The position numbers were made by a program, and so were the translations under genes. A stretch of 64,000 nt of DNA, from contig CM055095.1 of assembly GCA_029204225.1 (NCBI GenBank), forward strand, positions 66,179,940 to 66,243,939, given 5' to 3'. The notes beneath the pieces were generated by a model. That model saw only the letters and a program-made list of their open reading frames with translations. It ran no database searches and was not told where the DNA came from. The stretch's first letter is position 1. Each line of letters begins with the position of its first letter. Source of the stretch: Diphasiastrum complanatum. Lineage: Eukaryota; Streptophyta; Lycopodiopsida; Lycopodiales; Lycopodiaceae. Below, piece by piece: positions 43,521-54,523 of this stretch.

Positions 43521-46290
43521 TTAACATGAACCTCTAATGTGAAGAAGCTGTGACACAACATTATCCATCAATAAAGTGTCTGCAGTATTAGAGATCATCT
43601 TCTCAATTTCTGCCCACACGCTCTTAGCCTCTAGGAGTTTACATTTCATATAATCCTGGGTCCTTTGTCCTTCTTCACATGATTTAGGGGCTTCCACAAA
43701 AAGTAAATGTGGGGTGTCATTCAAATCAAACCTTGGCTCCCTATTTTGGGATGTGTGGTCGAAATCAAACAACGTTGAGCAACCACCACGGTCAATTTCC
43801 CAACAAGTGCCCAAGCTTCGCACAATGTGACCCTCCCCCACTCCTATTAGCATTTGCAGTACCTTCACTTGATGCTTGCACACATTACCCTTTTCTGCCC
43901 ATTCACAAGTGCAAAATGCCCATTTTGTATCAACATTATACACTGGATGAGCTTTGGATGGATTAGAGCTACGGACCACAATTGACGGAATTGTGGGATC
44001 AATGGAAAGAGAGACATGTGAATCTGGAATTTTATGAGCTCGAAAAAGAGCATGCTTGACTAATTTCTCTCGTGTGCTATTTGAGACAAAACCATATGAC
44101 TTGCAAAAATCCAAATAAGCATAATGGTTTTCTACGTCAGTCAAGAGTATGTATAGCAACCAATCAACTCTTCTATTTTTCATAGGTTTCTTGGTAAGAA
44201 GATGACGACCTTTGAGATTTGCATGATATGCTTCGATAGCCCCATTTCTGTCTTGGTTCGCAAGTGGCGTATTTCTTGTTGCTTTGATCCACATATCTAA
44301 AAAATTTGTAACAAAACGTTAGACAAAATCATAATGAGGTTACTTGAGAGACGCATGAACTCTTCAAAAAACAAAATGAATTTGAAACCTTTACCGATTT
44401 GAAAAAGCCATATTTCCTTGAAGTATGACATAAATGCCACTTCTTCTGGAAATCTATGCATAAAAACTTGAAGAAGTGCATGACCGCATTCTCCATTTGG
44501 GTCCATTTCCGGCCGTTCATAGTTTCCCATATACATTATTTCTCCCAACATCCAAAACATTTCTACTCTAGTATTCCAAGCTCCCACTATTTGCATGAGC
44601 ATCTTCAACCAACATCTTGTCACATGCCAAAGAAAAAGAAAGATCCAACAACGAAACACGCATCTACAAAACAACATGAAATGACTGAATGATGAGAAAA
44701 GAATATCATCAAAAAATGAATAGCCAAGAAACCAAAGACAATATATGTTGAAATGTTTTCCAATTTGACTATGCACCTCAGAGCATTTATCTCACAATCT
44801 GCATTGTCTACCATGAATCTATTTGGTTGCCAATCTACTTTTAATCCGCACATCTTCTCCTTAAGTTGTTGCAACCAAGGAATGATATCTTGAGCCTTAG
44901 AACTGCTTGTGAGCACCCATGCTACAGGTATGCCATTTTGGAACGCATCAAATGCCAAAATTGTGAGAGTTGGTACTACACACAACACAATGTGGTGAGA
45001 AGTGACAATGTCACAATAAATTCAACTTCACACAAGTAAAGTAATCAATTGTATTCTAACCTTGAATTTGTTTGTCCCAAATGTAGCATCCATGGCTAGG
45101 ATGTTGTTATGGCCAAGAGAGAGCATCTTCTCTATTTGAAATTTTGTTTGGATGCCCAATATGAATGGCGTCTTTTCCATCTTGCTAAATGTTTGATAGA
45201 GAAAAACTCTCTTCACATTTTGTATTGTCCATAAATGGACACTACGTGCATCATCTTTGTGCAACTCAAATGTCTCTTTTGACAATTTCATAGATAAGTT
45301 TAAAATATCTTGTTTGGTGAGAAAATCATCTCTCGATGGGAGAAAGCTAGTTTCAGAACTTCTTTTGCTAGCTAGCATTGCTTTGTGCTCATTGATGATC
45401 TGATTTGGGTTTGCCTTCTTGTAAAGTTTGCACAATACCCAATGCTTTTTCTCTTTCGACAACCTATGGGCAAATTGAGCTCTAGAATGAAGTGATGATA
45501 CATCCAAAGGACCATGACATGGTTGTCCATTTTTATCGACATGACATCTCTCGAAATAACACACTTTCGCAACAGCAGGCCACTAATATAGTTGCTTAAT
45601 AGAAAAATTACATTGGCAACCTCTTGACAAGCTCTCACCTCGACTTACCAAGCTTCGTCTACTTCCTGGACCCTGTTTCGACCTTTGGGACCTATCTTCT
45701 AAATTGGGACCTATCCACATTTCTATTGTCATTTGGTCCATACATACACCAATACCTGCAACACAATAAATAGAAATATTAAGTCCAAACAATAATCACA
45801 ATCTAACAAAAAAAACGTAACCCTGTTTATACCATATATTTTCTACTTACCATGTACGCTGTAGAAAACTATCTGGCTTTGCCATGTTTCAAATCCCCAG
45901 GTGCACTTGACTTTATATGATACTTTGAGAAATTTGTGGGTGCCTTATCATTTTTTTCCTCACCCTCAATGAATTGCTCAACTCGCGAGTATGGAATATA
46001 TGCAACTTCAGATTGAAATTATTTTCCCTCACGATTTTGAGTTGTAACATTCTCCCATTCCAAATCTGTAAAGCACAATGTGACAAGGGGCGGTTCTTGT
46101 ACAACTCTAAAAGGGGGCTCTATGGCCCTAAATCCTGCATGCAATAATTTTGAATTGATAAATCATTCTACAAAAACACACTGTCATTCATAACCTCATG
46201 CCAAACCGTCTTACCTTCAATAGAATTATCTCTCGATGCCACTTCAGGAGGCAGAGACACTTCTTTATTCAGAAACATAACTCCTCATCG
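43521..46290 (-). pseudogene. MULE-type transposase with SWIM zinc finger, multi-exon and decayed
   Basis: A mutator-like DDE transposase relative. Readable exons on the minus strand: up to 46215 (donor GTAAGA), 46134-45851 (donor GTAAGT), 45755-45061 (donor GTTAGA), 44975-44777, 44663-44395 and 44296-43521. The DDE residues are visible as MDATFGTN, FMVDNADCEI and NGAIEAYHANLKGR. The SWIM finger is CTC...CKH near 43913-43873 (Cys, Cys, Cys, His spacing CxC-x8-CxH). The junction 44395/44296 keeps phase perfectly (FQI-D-MWIK). Disabling changes: TAA and TAG stops in the exon 46134-45851, several stops and a frame change in 45755-45540 (including LY-stop-WPAV near 45583), and a one-base loss at the start of exon 44975. 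Inactive as read. No terminal inverted repeats were identified. Confidence 0.75.
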
Positions 46291-46800
46291 CAATTTCTAC
46301 AAGTGCAAGAGATTTGTCAATTTTCACAAGTACGTTAATCTTGGTCTCAACAACATATGGATGAATGAATACGTCCAGAATCAAGCATTTTGCCATTAGG
46401 GAGATCCATCCTACCTCCGTCAAGAGTGTCTCTCACGGACTTCATGAGGCAGAAACATGCCAATGTCATTGCTTGATATCGAGCGTGGTGCTTCAAAATA
46501 GCTAGTAGTTGTAGCCTCTACGAAGTGCAAGTGCATTATGGTTAAATAGGTGTAGTCTTACAAAATGCTTACATATCGTAAGTTTATAATTATTGTACAC
46601 GTAGACATTAGGGAGATCCATCTTACCTCCAGTAAAAGTATCTCTCAAAGCAACTTCATGAAATGGAAACACACCAACTTCATTTTTTGATATCCAGTGT
46701 GGAGCTCCAGAATAAGTAGTCAAGAGTATCTCTCGATGCAACATCATGAGGCGAAAACACGCGAACATCAAAATAACTCCTAGTTGTAGCTTCTACAAGT
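46206..46800 (-). repeat. Degenerate repeats of the transposase 5' exon region
   Basis: Four related stretches (about 46206-46270, 46395-46460, 46610-46680 and 46715-46780) share, on the minus strand, TTTC-CCTCATGAAGT, GAGAGATAC-CTT and GGAGGTAAGATGGATCTCCC. One copy encodes FHEVALRDTFTGGKMDLPNV, matching LPPEVASRDNSIEG of the exon at 46215. They look like duplicated 5' exons of the transposase pseudogene. Confidence 0.55.
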
Positions 46801-47095
46801 GCAAGTCATTCATAGTTTAAAAAATACAAATGCAAGTAAGTCATAGTCAAAGAGAAACAATCATACACATTTCTTAGCTTTTGTGGTTTTATTTATAATT
46901 AGTTATGATCATTAGAAAAAAAAAAAACGAGCAAACCTTTGCGGGCAATAAAGTGAAGTTTATCCTTTTGGATTCAAGCACTTTTTCATGATTGTATTGC
47001 TTCCACTTGCAATTGTAGAGTAAAAAACTAAAATGGACTTTTGCTAAAAGTATTTTTTTTCCAATAAGATTTATGGTCCTTAAATATTTTTGAAT
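46801..47095. other. Stretch without recognised gene
   Basis: AT-rich, up to the target duplication of the outer copia element. Before that insertion it was continuous with 58936 onward. Confidence 0.4.
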
Positions 47096-47100
47096 CTAAC

Positions 47101-47791
47101 TGTGAAAAGTACAATACTAAGGACCATAAATGGATCTTTGAATGATCCACAAGGTGATTGTATGCTTGTTAAACAATCTATCAGAAACTAGTCATCAGAA
47201 AACAAGATCTAGTTTAGCAGCTTGATAGGAAACAAGTAGAGACAATCAAAGCATTGATCAATCAGTATAATCCAACTCCACACGTGTGGAAATAAGGCTG
47301 GAGTACGGCCTATAGACAGTGTTTACAAAGTGCCAAAGCTGGGTTTCATTGGAAAAATAGAGTAATCACCATACAATGAGAGGAAACTCGAGTTTCTCCT
47401 TGAGGCTCCAAAAAGTTTCTATCTTCTCACTATGGAGAATGGGAGTACATAGTAAAACACACTTCCTTTGCAAAGTTAGGTGAAAATCCAGCATGTAATA
47501 AGGAAGTAGACTCCACTTTCTTGCCCTAATGTGAAAACCCTAGCCTAGATCCAAGAGTCATGCTTGGTAGGTGCATGGTAGGTACAAATCTCATCATAAA
47601 TCATGGTCTAGATCCTACAAAGTAGGAATCACTACCAAATAGACACAACCACTCCTCTTGACTCGTGGTAACCTACTTTAGGTGTGTATGTACAAGTGGC
47701 ACTTTGGCCATTGAAGTAACCAACAAACAATATTGACAAAATGTACAATATTCTACATGGCTAGATTTGCCAATGTAGGCAATTTTTCACA
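47101..47791 (-). repeat. 3' LTR of the outer copia element (691 bp)
   Basis: TGTGAAAAGTAC ... TTTTTCACA on the plus strand. It contains the 14-bp palindrome TCCACACGTGTGGA at 47277-47290. A polypurine tract lies at 47792-47804 (reverse complement ATTTGAGGAGGAG). The pol frame reads 13 codons into this LTR before its stop at 47753. Confidence 0.95.
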
Positions 47792-48661
47792 CTCCTCCTC
47801 AAATCTAGCCTTGGAGATCACAATGCTTATATCAATAACTCCAATTGAAGGTCTAAGCTTGACAAATGAATCTTTAGGTAAAGGTTTAGTAAACAAATCA
47901 GCCAAGCAACTTGATGATGGCACGTGTTGGAGCTTGATCTCTTTAGCTTGCACTTTTTCCCTCACGAAATGATGAGCAATTTCGATGTGTTTGCTCCTTG
48001 CATGGAATGTAGGATTAGTTGCAAGTGATTGGGCTGATTGGTTGTCACAATAGATGATAGGGATCTCCTCCTCCATGACATGAAGCTCCACCAATAGCCT
48101 TTTGAGCCATAAGACCTCCTTGCATGTTGATGTCAAGGCCTTGTATTTGGATTCTGTGGAAGATAGGGAGATGGTATCTTGCTTTTTGGAAAGCCATGAT
48201 ACTACTCCATCACATAGAAAGGTGGCAAAGGCACTTGTTGATCTTCTATCCACTTTGTCACCTGCAAAATCCGAGTCACTATAGGCTCTTAAGCCAAGAT
48301 TAGTTCCTCTATACAAAATACCAAAATTCTTAGTGAATGAAATGTATCTAAGAACTCTTTTGGCCATCTTCCAATGTGAAACTAGAGGACTTTGTATGAA
48401 TTGGCTTAACTTTCCAACACTATAACTAAGATCAGGTCTAGTTATAGTTAAATAGACCAAGGAGCCAATAAGCCTTCTATATAATGTGATGTCCTCAAAG
48501 GATGCTTCATCACAACCAATAGATGCTTTTACATATTGCTCCATTGGTGTCTCAATGCCTTTACAATTCTTCATTCCAAATCTATCTAGGATGGATGTAG
48601 CATATTTAGATTGACAAATGAAGCTAAAATCACATCCTCTAATAACCTCTAATCCAAGAAT
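47753..48661 (-). pseudogene. Outer copia: end of RT and RNase H
   Basis: Open from the insertion point to the stop inside the 3' LTR. It encodes GLEVIRG, TRPDLSYSVGKLSQF, HWKMAKRVLRYIS, YSDSDFAGDKVDRRST, SSTESKYKAL, YCDNQSAQSLA and RSKHIEIAHHFVRE, the standard copia RT end and RNase H with its acidic residues kept. The frame is continuous with LTR codons of the nested element on its 5' side. Confidence 0.9.
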
Positions 48662-49314
48662 TGTGAAAAACTCAGATCCAAAAGATGCTAAAGTTTCATA
48701 AAGATCTTGGCCATGGAAGTTATGCACATCTAGATTGAAAAAATGATAGAAATTGTGATGTTAAGCATACTAAACATCAACTAAACATCAAAATCTGATC
48801 ATAAGCTTCCACAAACAGAAACTTGCTGTCCCTGTCCGTACTTCAGAGCCTACAACCTGCATTTCACACGTGTGAAGCCATAGCAACAAAGAAATCACAA
48901 TTCTAGTGGCTAGAATGCAAGATATGAACAAAAAAGTGAGAGAGAAGAAGATGGACCTTCAAAGAGCATAACATTCATTCAATAGAATGAAAATGAGATA
49001 TGTACATACTCGTGGAGATGGCTATTTATAGCAGCCATAGTGCCTCTTGGCCACTTGTCTTATGATAGGCTAAAATTGGGGTCCAATAGGATTCACCCAT
49101 ATACCTAGAAATTTGGTCAAATAGGAATGCACCAAATTATGAGCCAATAGAAGAGCTCCACACTCAACCTCCTCTAATTATTGTGACCTCAAAAGTAGTG
49201 TACACATACTTTGGGCCTCTACATACATGTATGAACCTATCTCTAACTTTTATTTGGCCATAGGCCTACAAAATCTCAAGTTAGGAAAATACTACTAGTT
49301 GACAATTTTTCACA
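48662..49314 (-). repeat. 3' LTR of the intact copia element
   Basis: Ends TGTGAAAAA ... TTTTTCACA. It contains the 14-bp palindrome TTCACACGTGTGAA (48863-48876) and CTATTTATAG (49022-49031), the reverse complement of a TATA box. Confidence 0.95.
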
Positions 49315-52300
49315 CTCCCTCTTCAACTAGTTTTAGCATAGATTTAGAAAGTACACCAAGACTTGTTCTATGCTTGAAAAATAAGTCCTTTCCCAATGCT
49401 TTGGTAAAGATATCAGCCACACATTCCTTTGATGGGACATGTTCAAGCTTGATCTCTTTTGCCAACACTTGTTCTCTCACAAAATGGTAAGCCACCTCGA
49501 TATGTTTGCTCCTTGCATGGAAAACCGGATTGCTTGCTAGACTTTGGGCTGAAAGGTTGTCATAAAAGATGATTGGACTCTCTGAAAAATCCAGCAAATG
49601 AAGCTCCATAATCATCCTCTTGATCCACACCATCTCCTTTGTGCATGATGTCAAAGCTTTGTACTCGGCCTCACTAGAAGAAAGTGATATAGTTGCTTGT
49701 TTCTTCGACATCCATGAGATAGCTCCATCACCTATGAAAATAGCATGTGCATTTATGGATTTTCTATCCATAAGGTCTCCTGCAAAATCTGAATCTGAAA
49801 AACCAAATAAGTTAGGTGATGAGCCTCTATAAACAATGCCAAAATCTTTTGTTCCCGAGATGTATCTCAAGATCCTCTTTCCTAGTTTCCAATGTTCTAT
49901 GCTAGGATCTTGCATGAATTGGCTTAATCTACCAACACAATAAGATAAATCAGGTCTTGTGATGGTTAGATATATAAGAGAACCTATTAGCTTCCTATAG
50001 AGAGTAATGTCCTCGAAGGATCTTTCATTACTTCTTATAGTTAGCTTTACATGTGATTCCATAGGTGTATCAATAGGATTTGCATCTACCATATGAAATC
50101 TATTGAGAATAGAAATAGCATACTTCTCTTGTGAAATAAAAGTGATTTGAGAAGTTCTAATTACTTCTATTCCTAAGATATAGCTCAAAAGACCAAGATC
50201 ATGCACTTCAAATTCCTTTTTTAGTGCTTTCTTGATATCTTCTATATCTTCCTTGTTCCCTCCACTTAAAATAATGTCATCCACATAAATTAGAAGGATT
50301 GTAACATCATTAGCACTAATTCTAAAGTAAAGTGAATGATCATACTCACTCATAGTGAAGTTTTGAGAAAGTAGAAAAGAGTTAAGCCTAGCATACCAAC
50401 TCCTTGGTGCTTGCTTAAGACCATACAAACTTTTTTGTAGAAAACACACATGATTAGGCTTGCTATGAGAAACATAGCTCTCGGGTTGCTCCATGTAGAC
50501 TTCCTCTTCAAGATCACCATTCAAGAAAGCATTAGAAATGTCTAATTGCCAAAGATCCCATCCATAAAGAGTTGCAAGGGAAATGATTACTCTTATGCTC
50601 ACCATCTTTGCCACGGGTGCAAAGGTTTCCTCATAGTCAATGCCATGCTCTTGAGCATAACCTTTAGCCACCAACCTTGCCTTCAACTTGTTGATAGATC
50701 CATCTTGATTTGTCTTTACCTTGAAGATCCATTTGCATCCAATTGCACTTTTGCCCTTTGGAAGCTCCACCAATCTCCATGTGTTGTTTTTCATAAGTGC
50801 TTCAAACTCAAGATCCATTGCTTGGATCCATTCCTCTTTTTGCCTTGCTTCATCTACACATGAAGGTACATCAAAAGAAGTTAGGAAAGCATAGTTGGAT
50901 CCATCCACCACTTGCTTACCTTTGCCATCATAAGTGAGCCTTGAGGGTTTCACTTTATGCCTTGGAGTTCTCCTTGGAATTTGACTTGAAGAGGCTTCTT
51001 CAACATCCACATCCAATGTGTCATCAACTCCATTGTCATCAAGCACATTAGTTGCAACAACACCATCATCACTTGAAACAACTTTTGGAATGTTACTTTC
51101 ATCAAAAATGACATCCCTACTTGTGAACACTTTCTTGATTGAAGGAACATAAATCCTATATGCTTTGCTTACTTCACTATAACCAACAAAAATGCCCTTT
51201 CTTGAAGATGGATCCTCCTTAGTTCTATCATCAAGAGTAATGTTGAAGTAGCAAATGCATCCAAAAGTTCTTAGAAACTTGACATTAGGCTTCGTACCAA
51301 ACAAAGCTTCAAAAGGGGTTTTTCCTTCCAATACAACACTTGGCCATCTATTGCATAGGAAATTTGCACACAACAAAGCATCACTCCAAAAAGGTTTAGG
51401 AAGATTAGCATTCAATCTCATTGCCTTTGCACTCTCACACAAGGTTCTATTCTTCCTCTCGGCCACTCCATTTTGTTGTGGTGTTCTTGGACATGTGTAC
51501 TCCCTCTTGATCCCATGCTCATCGCAAAAGGCTTTGAATTTGTTAGAAATGTATTCACCACCATTGTCGCTCCTCAAGCATTTGATTTTGGTTGTAAATT
51601 GAGTCTCAATAGCAACTTTGAACTTGACAAACACATCAAACACCTCATCCTTGCTCTTTAGTAGATAAACCCAACAAAATCTACTAAAATCATCAATGAA
51701 AGTTACATACATCTTAGCACCTCCATTGCTAATTGTAGTAACACCATGAATATCCGAATGCAAGAGAGAAAAAGGCATCTTAGATCTAGATATAGATCTA
51801 GTATATGGCAATCTATGTGATTTAGACAAAGCACATTCTTCACAAACATGATTCAAGCAAGTAAGAGACTTGGGAAGTCCCCTTACTACCTCCTTTTTGG
51901 CTATTACCTCCAAGGCCTTGTAGTTGAGATGTCCCATCCTTTTATGCCATACCTCTTGAATTGACATTTGTTCATTTGCCATGCATCCAACTTGGTTAGC
52001 AACAACACATGCATCAAGCTTGAACAATTTCCCTTGCCTTTTCCCTTTTGCAATGATACTACACCCCTTTTTGATCAAGCAAGCATCACCATCAAACTCA
52101 ACTTTGAATCCTTTGTCAAGCATTTGGCTTACACTAAGTAAGTTCTTGGTAATGGATGGAATGAGCAAAACATCTTTCAATTCTATATTCCTATTTGTAG
52201 AAAGTGAAATAGGAATTGTGCCAATCCCCTTGATTGCACACTCACCATCATTTGCGGTATAGATTACCTTCCTATCACCATCAAATGCCATTAAAGATGA

Positions 52301-53260
52301 AAAATACTCTTTATGATATGTCATATGAGAAGTGGCTCCACTATCAATCCACCAAGGATCAATGTCTCCATGATTAGCCAACAAGCAAGATGACATAACA
52401 AAAGCATCATTTGAAAGAAGCTCATCCCCACCCTCATCAATAGTTAGATTGGTTTGCTTTTCCCCTTGATCCCTCTTTTTCTTAAAACAATCACTAGCAA
52501 AATGCCCTTTGACTCCACAATAGAAACATTTTAGCTTAGATCTATCCTTCTTTTTGCCAAAAGTAGAGTGCTCACCTTGGTCTTGCCCTTTAGACCAATT
52601 GCTTTTACCTTTGCCCTTGAACTTGCCTTTAGAGAACATTGCCTCCTCTTCTCCTCCTTGAGATGTAGAAGATGCTCCCACTCTTGCTTGCAACCTGAAT
52701 TCTTCAGCCAACAAGACCTCTTGCAAGTCTCCAACACTTGGTAAACATTTTTGGATAGCATAACTTTGAACAAGATTAGCATGATCATCCAACAAGCCAT
52801 TGAGAATCACTTGAACAAGCTCCTCATTATTTATGCCATCATTAATGCATGCTAACTCATCATTCAATGCTTTAACTCTCAAAACAAAAGCATGTCCATT
52901 CTCACTCTTCTTTTGCATACAAGAAAAGATTTGCCTTCTTAAAGTCAACACTCTAGAAGTAGACTTGGATTCATAAACCTTCTTCAAGGCTTCCCAAGCT
53001 TCACTAGATGATGTGCACTTACCAACCTCTTTGATAAGCTCATTTGTCACATTCATCTTGATCATGTGAAGGGCTTTCTTTGCCCTCTTGTCATACCTCA
53101 ATTGTTCTTGAGGTGCCAAAGGTCTCTCCTCCACACCTACAACAATATCCATCAACTCATTCATCTCAAGCAAAGACTCCATCCTTACTTTCCAAGTAGA
53201 ATAGTTGAGGGAGGTAAGCCTATCATTGCTTTCCAACATGTAGCCTCCATTTGTAGCCAT
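49310..53260 (-). CDS. Copia gag-pol polyprotein, 1316 aa, intact
   Basis: A single frame encodes, in order: gag (1 to about 240); a CCHC zinc knuckle CFYCGVKGHFASDC (245-258); aspartic protease with DSG at 306-308; GAG-pre-integrase with WHKRMGHLN and CEECALSKSH; integrase with Asp503, Asp565 and Glu601 (35 residues between the last two); RT with YVDD at 992-995; and RNase H with SDSDFAG (about 1155-1161), SSSEAEY (to 1200) and YDN (about 1233-1235). The ATG is at 53258-53260; the stop TGA is formed by the first bases of the 3' LTR (TGTGA), so pol overlaps the polypurine tract. It is within the usual length range for plant copia. Gag and pol share one frame, so no frameshift signal is needed; the protease would cut the product. 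Transcription should start in the right-hand LTR. No broken motif was seen. Confidence 0.97.
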   Translation of the reverse strand: MATNGGYMLESNDRLTSLNYSTWKVRMESLLEMNELMDIVVGVEERPLAPQEQLRYDKRAKKALHMIKMNVTNELIKEVGKCTSSSEAWEALKKVYESKSTSRVLTLRRQIFSCMQKKSENGHAFVLRVKALNDELACINDGINNEELVQVILNGLLDDHANLVQSYAIQKCLPSVGDLQEVLLAEEFRLQARVGASSTSQGGEEEAMFSKGKFKGKGKSNWSKGQDQGEHSTFGKKKDRSKLKCFYCGVKGHFASDCFKKKRDQGEKQTNLTIDEGGDELLSNDAFVMSSCLLANHGDIDPWWIDSGATSHMTYHKEYFSSLMAFDGDRKVIYTANDGECAIKGIGTIPISLSTNRNIELKDVLLIPSITKNLLSVSQMLDKGFKVEFDGDACLIKKGCSIIAKGKRQGKLFKLDACVVANQVGCMANEQMSIQEVWHKRMGHLNYKALEVIAKKEVVRGLPKSLTCLNHVCEECALSKSHRLPYTRSISRSKMPFSLLHSDIHGVTTISNGGAKMYVTFIDDFSRFCWVYLLKSKDEVFDVFVKFKVAIETQFTTKIKCLRSDNGGEYISNKFKAFCDEHGIKREYTCPRTPQQNGVAERKNRTLCESAKAMRLNANLPKPFWSDALLCANFLCNRWPSVVLEGKTPFEALFGTKPNVKFLRTFGCICYFNITLDDRTKEDPSSRKGIFVGYSEVSKAYRIYVPSIKKVFTSRDVIFDESNIPKVVSSDDGVVATNVLDDNGVDDTLDVDVEEASSSQIPRRTPRHKVKPSRLTYDGKGKQVVDGSNYAFLTSFDVPSCVDEARQKEEWIQAMDLEFEALMKNNTWRLVELPKGKSAIGCKWIFKVKTNQDGSINKLKARLVAKGYAQEHGIDYEETFAPVAKMVSIRVIISLATLYGWDLWQLDISNAFLNGDLEEEVYMEQPESYVSHSKPNHVCFLQKSLYGLKQAPRSWYARLNSFLLSQNFTMSEYDHSLYFRISANDVTILLIYVDDIILSGGNKEDIEDIKKALKKEFEVHDLGLLSYILGIEVIRTSQITFISQEKYAISILNRFHMVDANPIDTPMESHVKLTIRSNERSFEDITLYRKLIGSLIYLTITRPDLSYCVGRLSQFMQDPSIEHWKLGKRILRYISGTKDFGIVYRGSSPNLFGFSDSDFAGDLMDRKSINAHAIFIGDGAISWMSKKQATISLSSSEAEYKALTSCTKEMVWIKRMIMELHLLDFSESPIIFYDNLSAQSLASNPVFHARSKHIEVAYHFVREQVLAKEIKLEHVPSKECVADIFTKALGKDLFFKHRTSLGVLSKSMLKLVEEGV
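49315..49326 (-). other. Polypurine tract of the intact copia element
   Basis: TTGAAGAGGGAG on the minus strand directly precedes the 3' LTR. It is the plus-strand DNA primer site and also encodes the last residues of pol (EEG). Confidence 0.85.
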
Positions 53261-53858
53261 GTTGCAATGATTGATCTCTGATCTTTGACTTGTTCCAATG
53301 CACTAAGCACTCTCTTGAATCAACAAATGAAACACAAGAAGAAATCACAAAGATTTGGAACCTAAAACCTTACTTTTTCTCTCTTTTCCTCACTTTTTCC
53401 TTAATTTTAGCCACTAGTTTTATGATTTCTTGATCAAACCAAGACCAAACCTCAATATACTTGCTTTTCCCTCACTCCTAAGATTGAAATACACTCTTGA
53501 ATCATTCAGCAAACTGAAAATCAGAGGGTTACATCAATTTTGAAGTTTTTGACATGAAGAAGCAAGAAATTGAATCAAAAAAACTATATGCTAGAATGGA
53601 AAACTAATAGGATCTTGTTGGATCTTGCATCTCCCTCTTTCCAAAACAATTTTTGTCTCCTTATTCTGATAAGTACAGAGGGAATTCGCCCTACTTCAAT
53701 TGAAATGCATACAAATGATGTTTTGATCACAAAGATCCAATTTCTACACATAAATCAACAAGATTTTTAGCTAGAAACTTGATTGGAATGCTACAAAAGC
53801 AAACTCGCCCACAAATCTCTTCTAAATCTGGCAAAACCTGCACATTTGGCCGCCTAAT
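53261..53858 (-). other. 5' leader of the intact copia element
   Basis: Non-coding leader between primer binding site and gag. Packaging and dimerisation signals would be expected here; none can be named from sequence. Confidence 0.6.
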
Positions 53859-53870
53859 GCTCTGATACCA
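53859..53870 (-). other. Primer binding site of the intact copia element
   Basis: TGGTATCAGAGC on the minus strand directly follows the 5' LTR end and is complementary to the 3' end of initiator tRNA-Met. Confidence 0.95.
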
Positions 53871-54523
53871 TGTGAAAAACTCAGATCCAAAAGATGCTAA
53901 AGTTTCATAAAGATCTTGGCCATGGAAGTTATGCACATCTAGATTGAAAAAATGATAGAAATTGTGATGTTAAGCATACTAAACATCAACTAAACATCAA
54001 AATCTGATCATAAGCTTCCACAAACAGAAACTTGCTGTCCCTGTCCGTACTTCAGAGCCTACAACCTGCATTTCACACGTGTGAAGCCATAGCAACAAAG
54101 AAATCACAATTCTAGTGGCTAGAATGCAAGATATGAACAAAAAAGTGAGAGAGAAGAAGATGGACCTTCAAAGAGCATAACATTCATTCAATAGAATGAA
54201 AATGAGATATGTACATACTCGTGGAGATGGCTATTTATAGCAGCCATAGTGCCTCTTGGCCACTTGTCTTATGATAGGCTAAAATTGGGGTCCAATAGGA
54301 TTCACCCATATACCTAGAAATTTGGTCAAATAGGAATGCACCAAATTATGAGCCAATAGAAGAGCTCCACACTCGACCTCCTCTAATTATTGTGACCTCA
54401 AAAGTAGTGTACACATACTTTGGGCCTCTACATACATGTATGAACCTATCTCTAACTTTTATTTGGCCATAGGCCTACAAAATCTCAAGTTAGGAAAATA
54501 CTACTAGTTGACAATTTTTCACA
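53871..54523 (-). repeat. 5' LTR of the intact copia element
   Basis: Identical to 48662-49314 except for one base. It drives transcription of the element on the minus strand. It includes the palindrome TTCACACGTGTGAA at 54072-54085. Confidence 0.95.
54231..54240 (-). promoter_or_regulatory. TATA box in the 5' LTR
   Basis: CTATAAATAG on the minus strand, a canonical plant TATA box, lies in the middle of the LTR. Transcription of the full-length RNA should start roughly 30 bases beyond it, toward 54200. Confidence 0.75.

Noticed and set aside
50546-52262. Several plus-strand frames of 70-115 codons across the intact copia element
   Set aside because: All are antisense shadows of the 1316-codon gag-pol.
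53727-53936. 69-codon frame in the 5' LTR as a separate gene
   Set aside because: It is the LTR copy of the N-terminal part of the fusion frame at 48727; in this LTR it ends soon after and has no domain.
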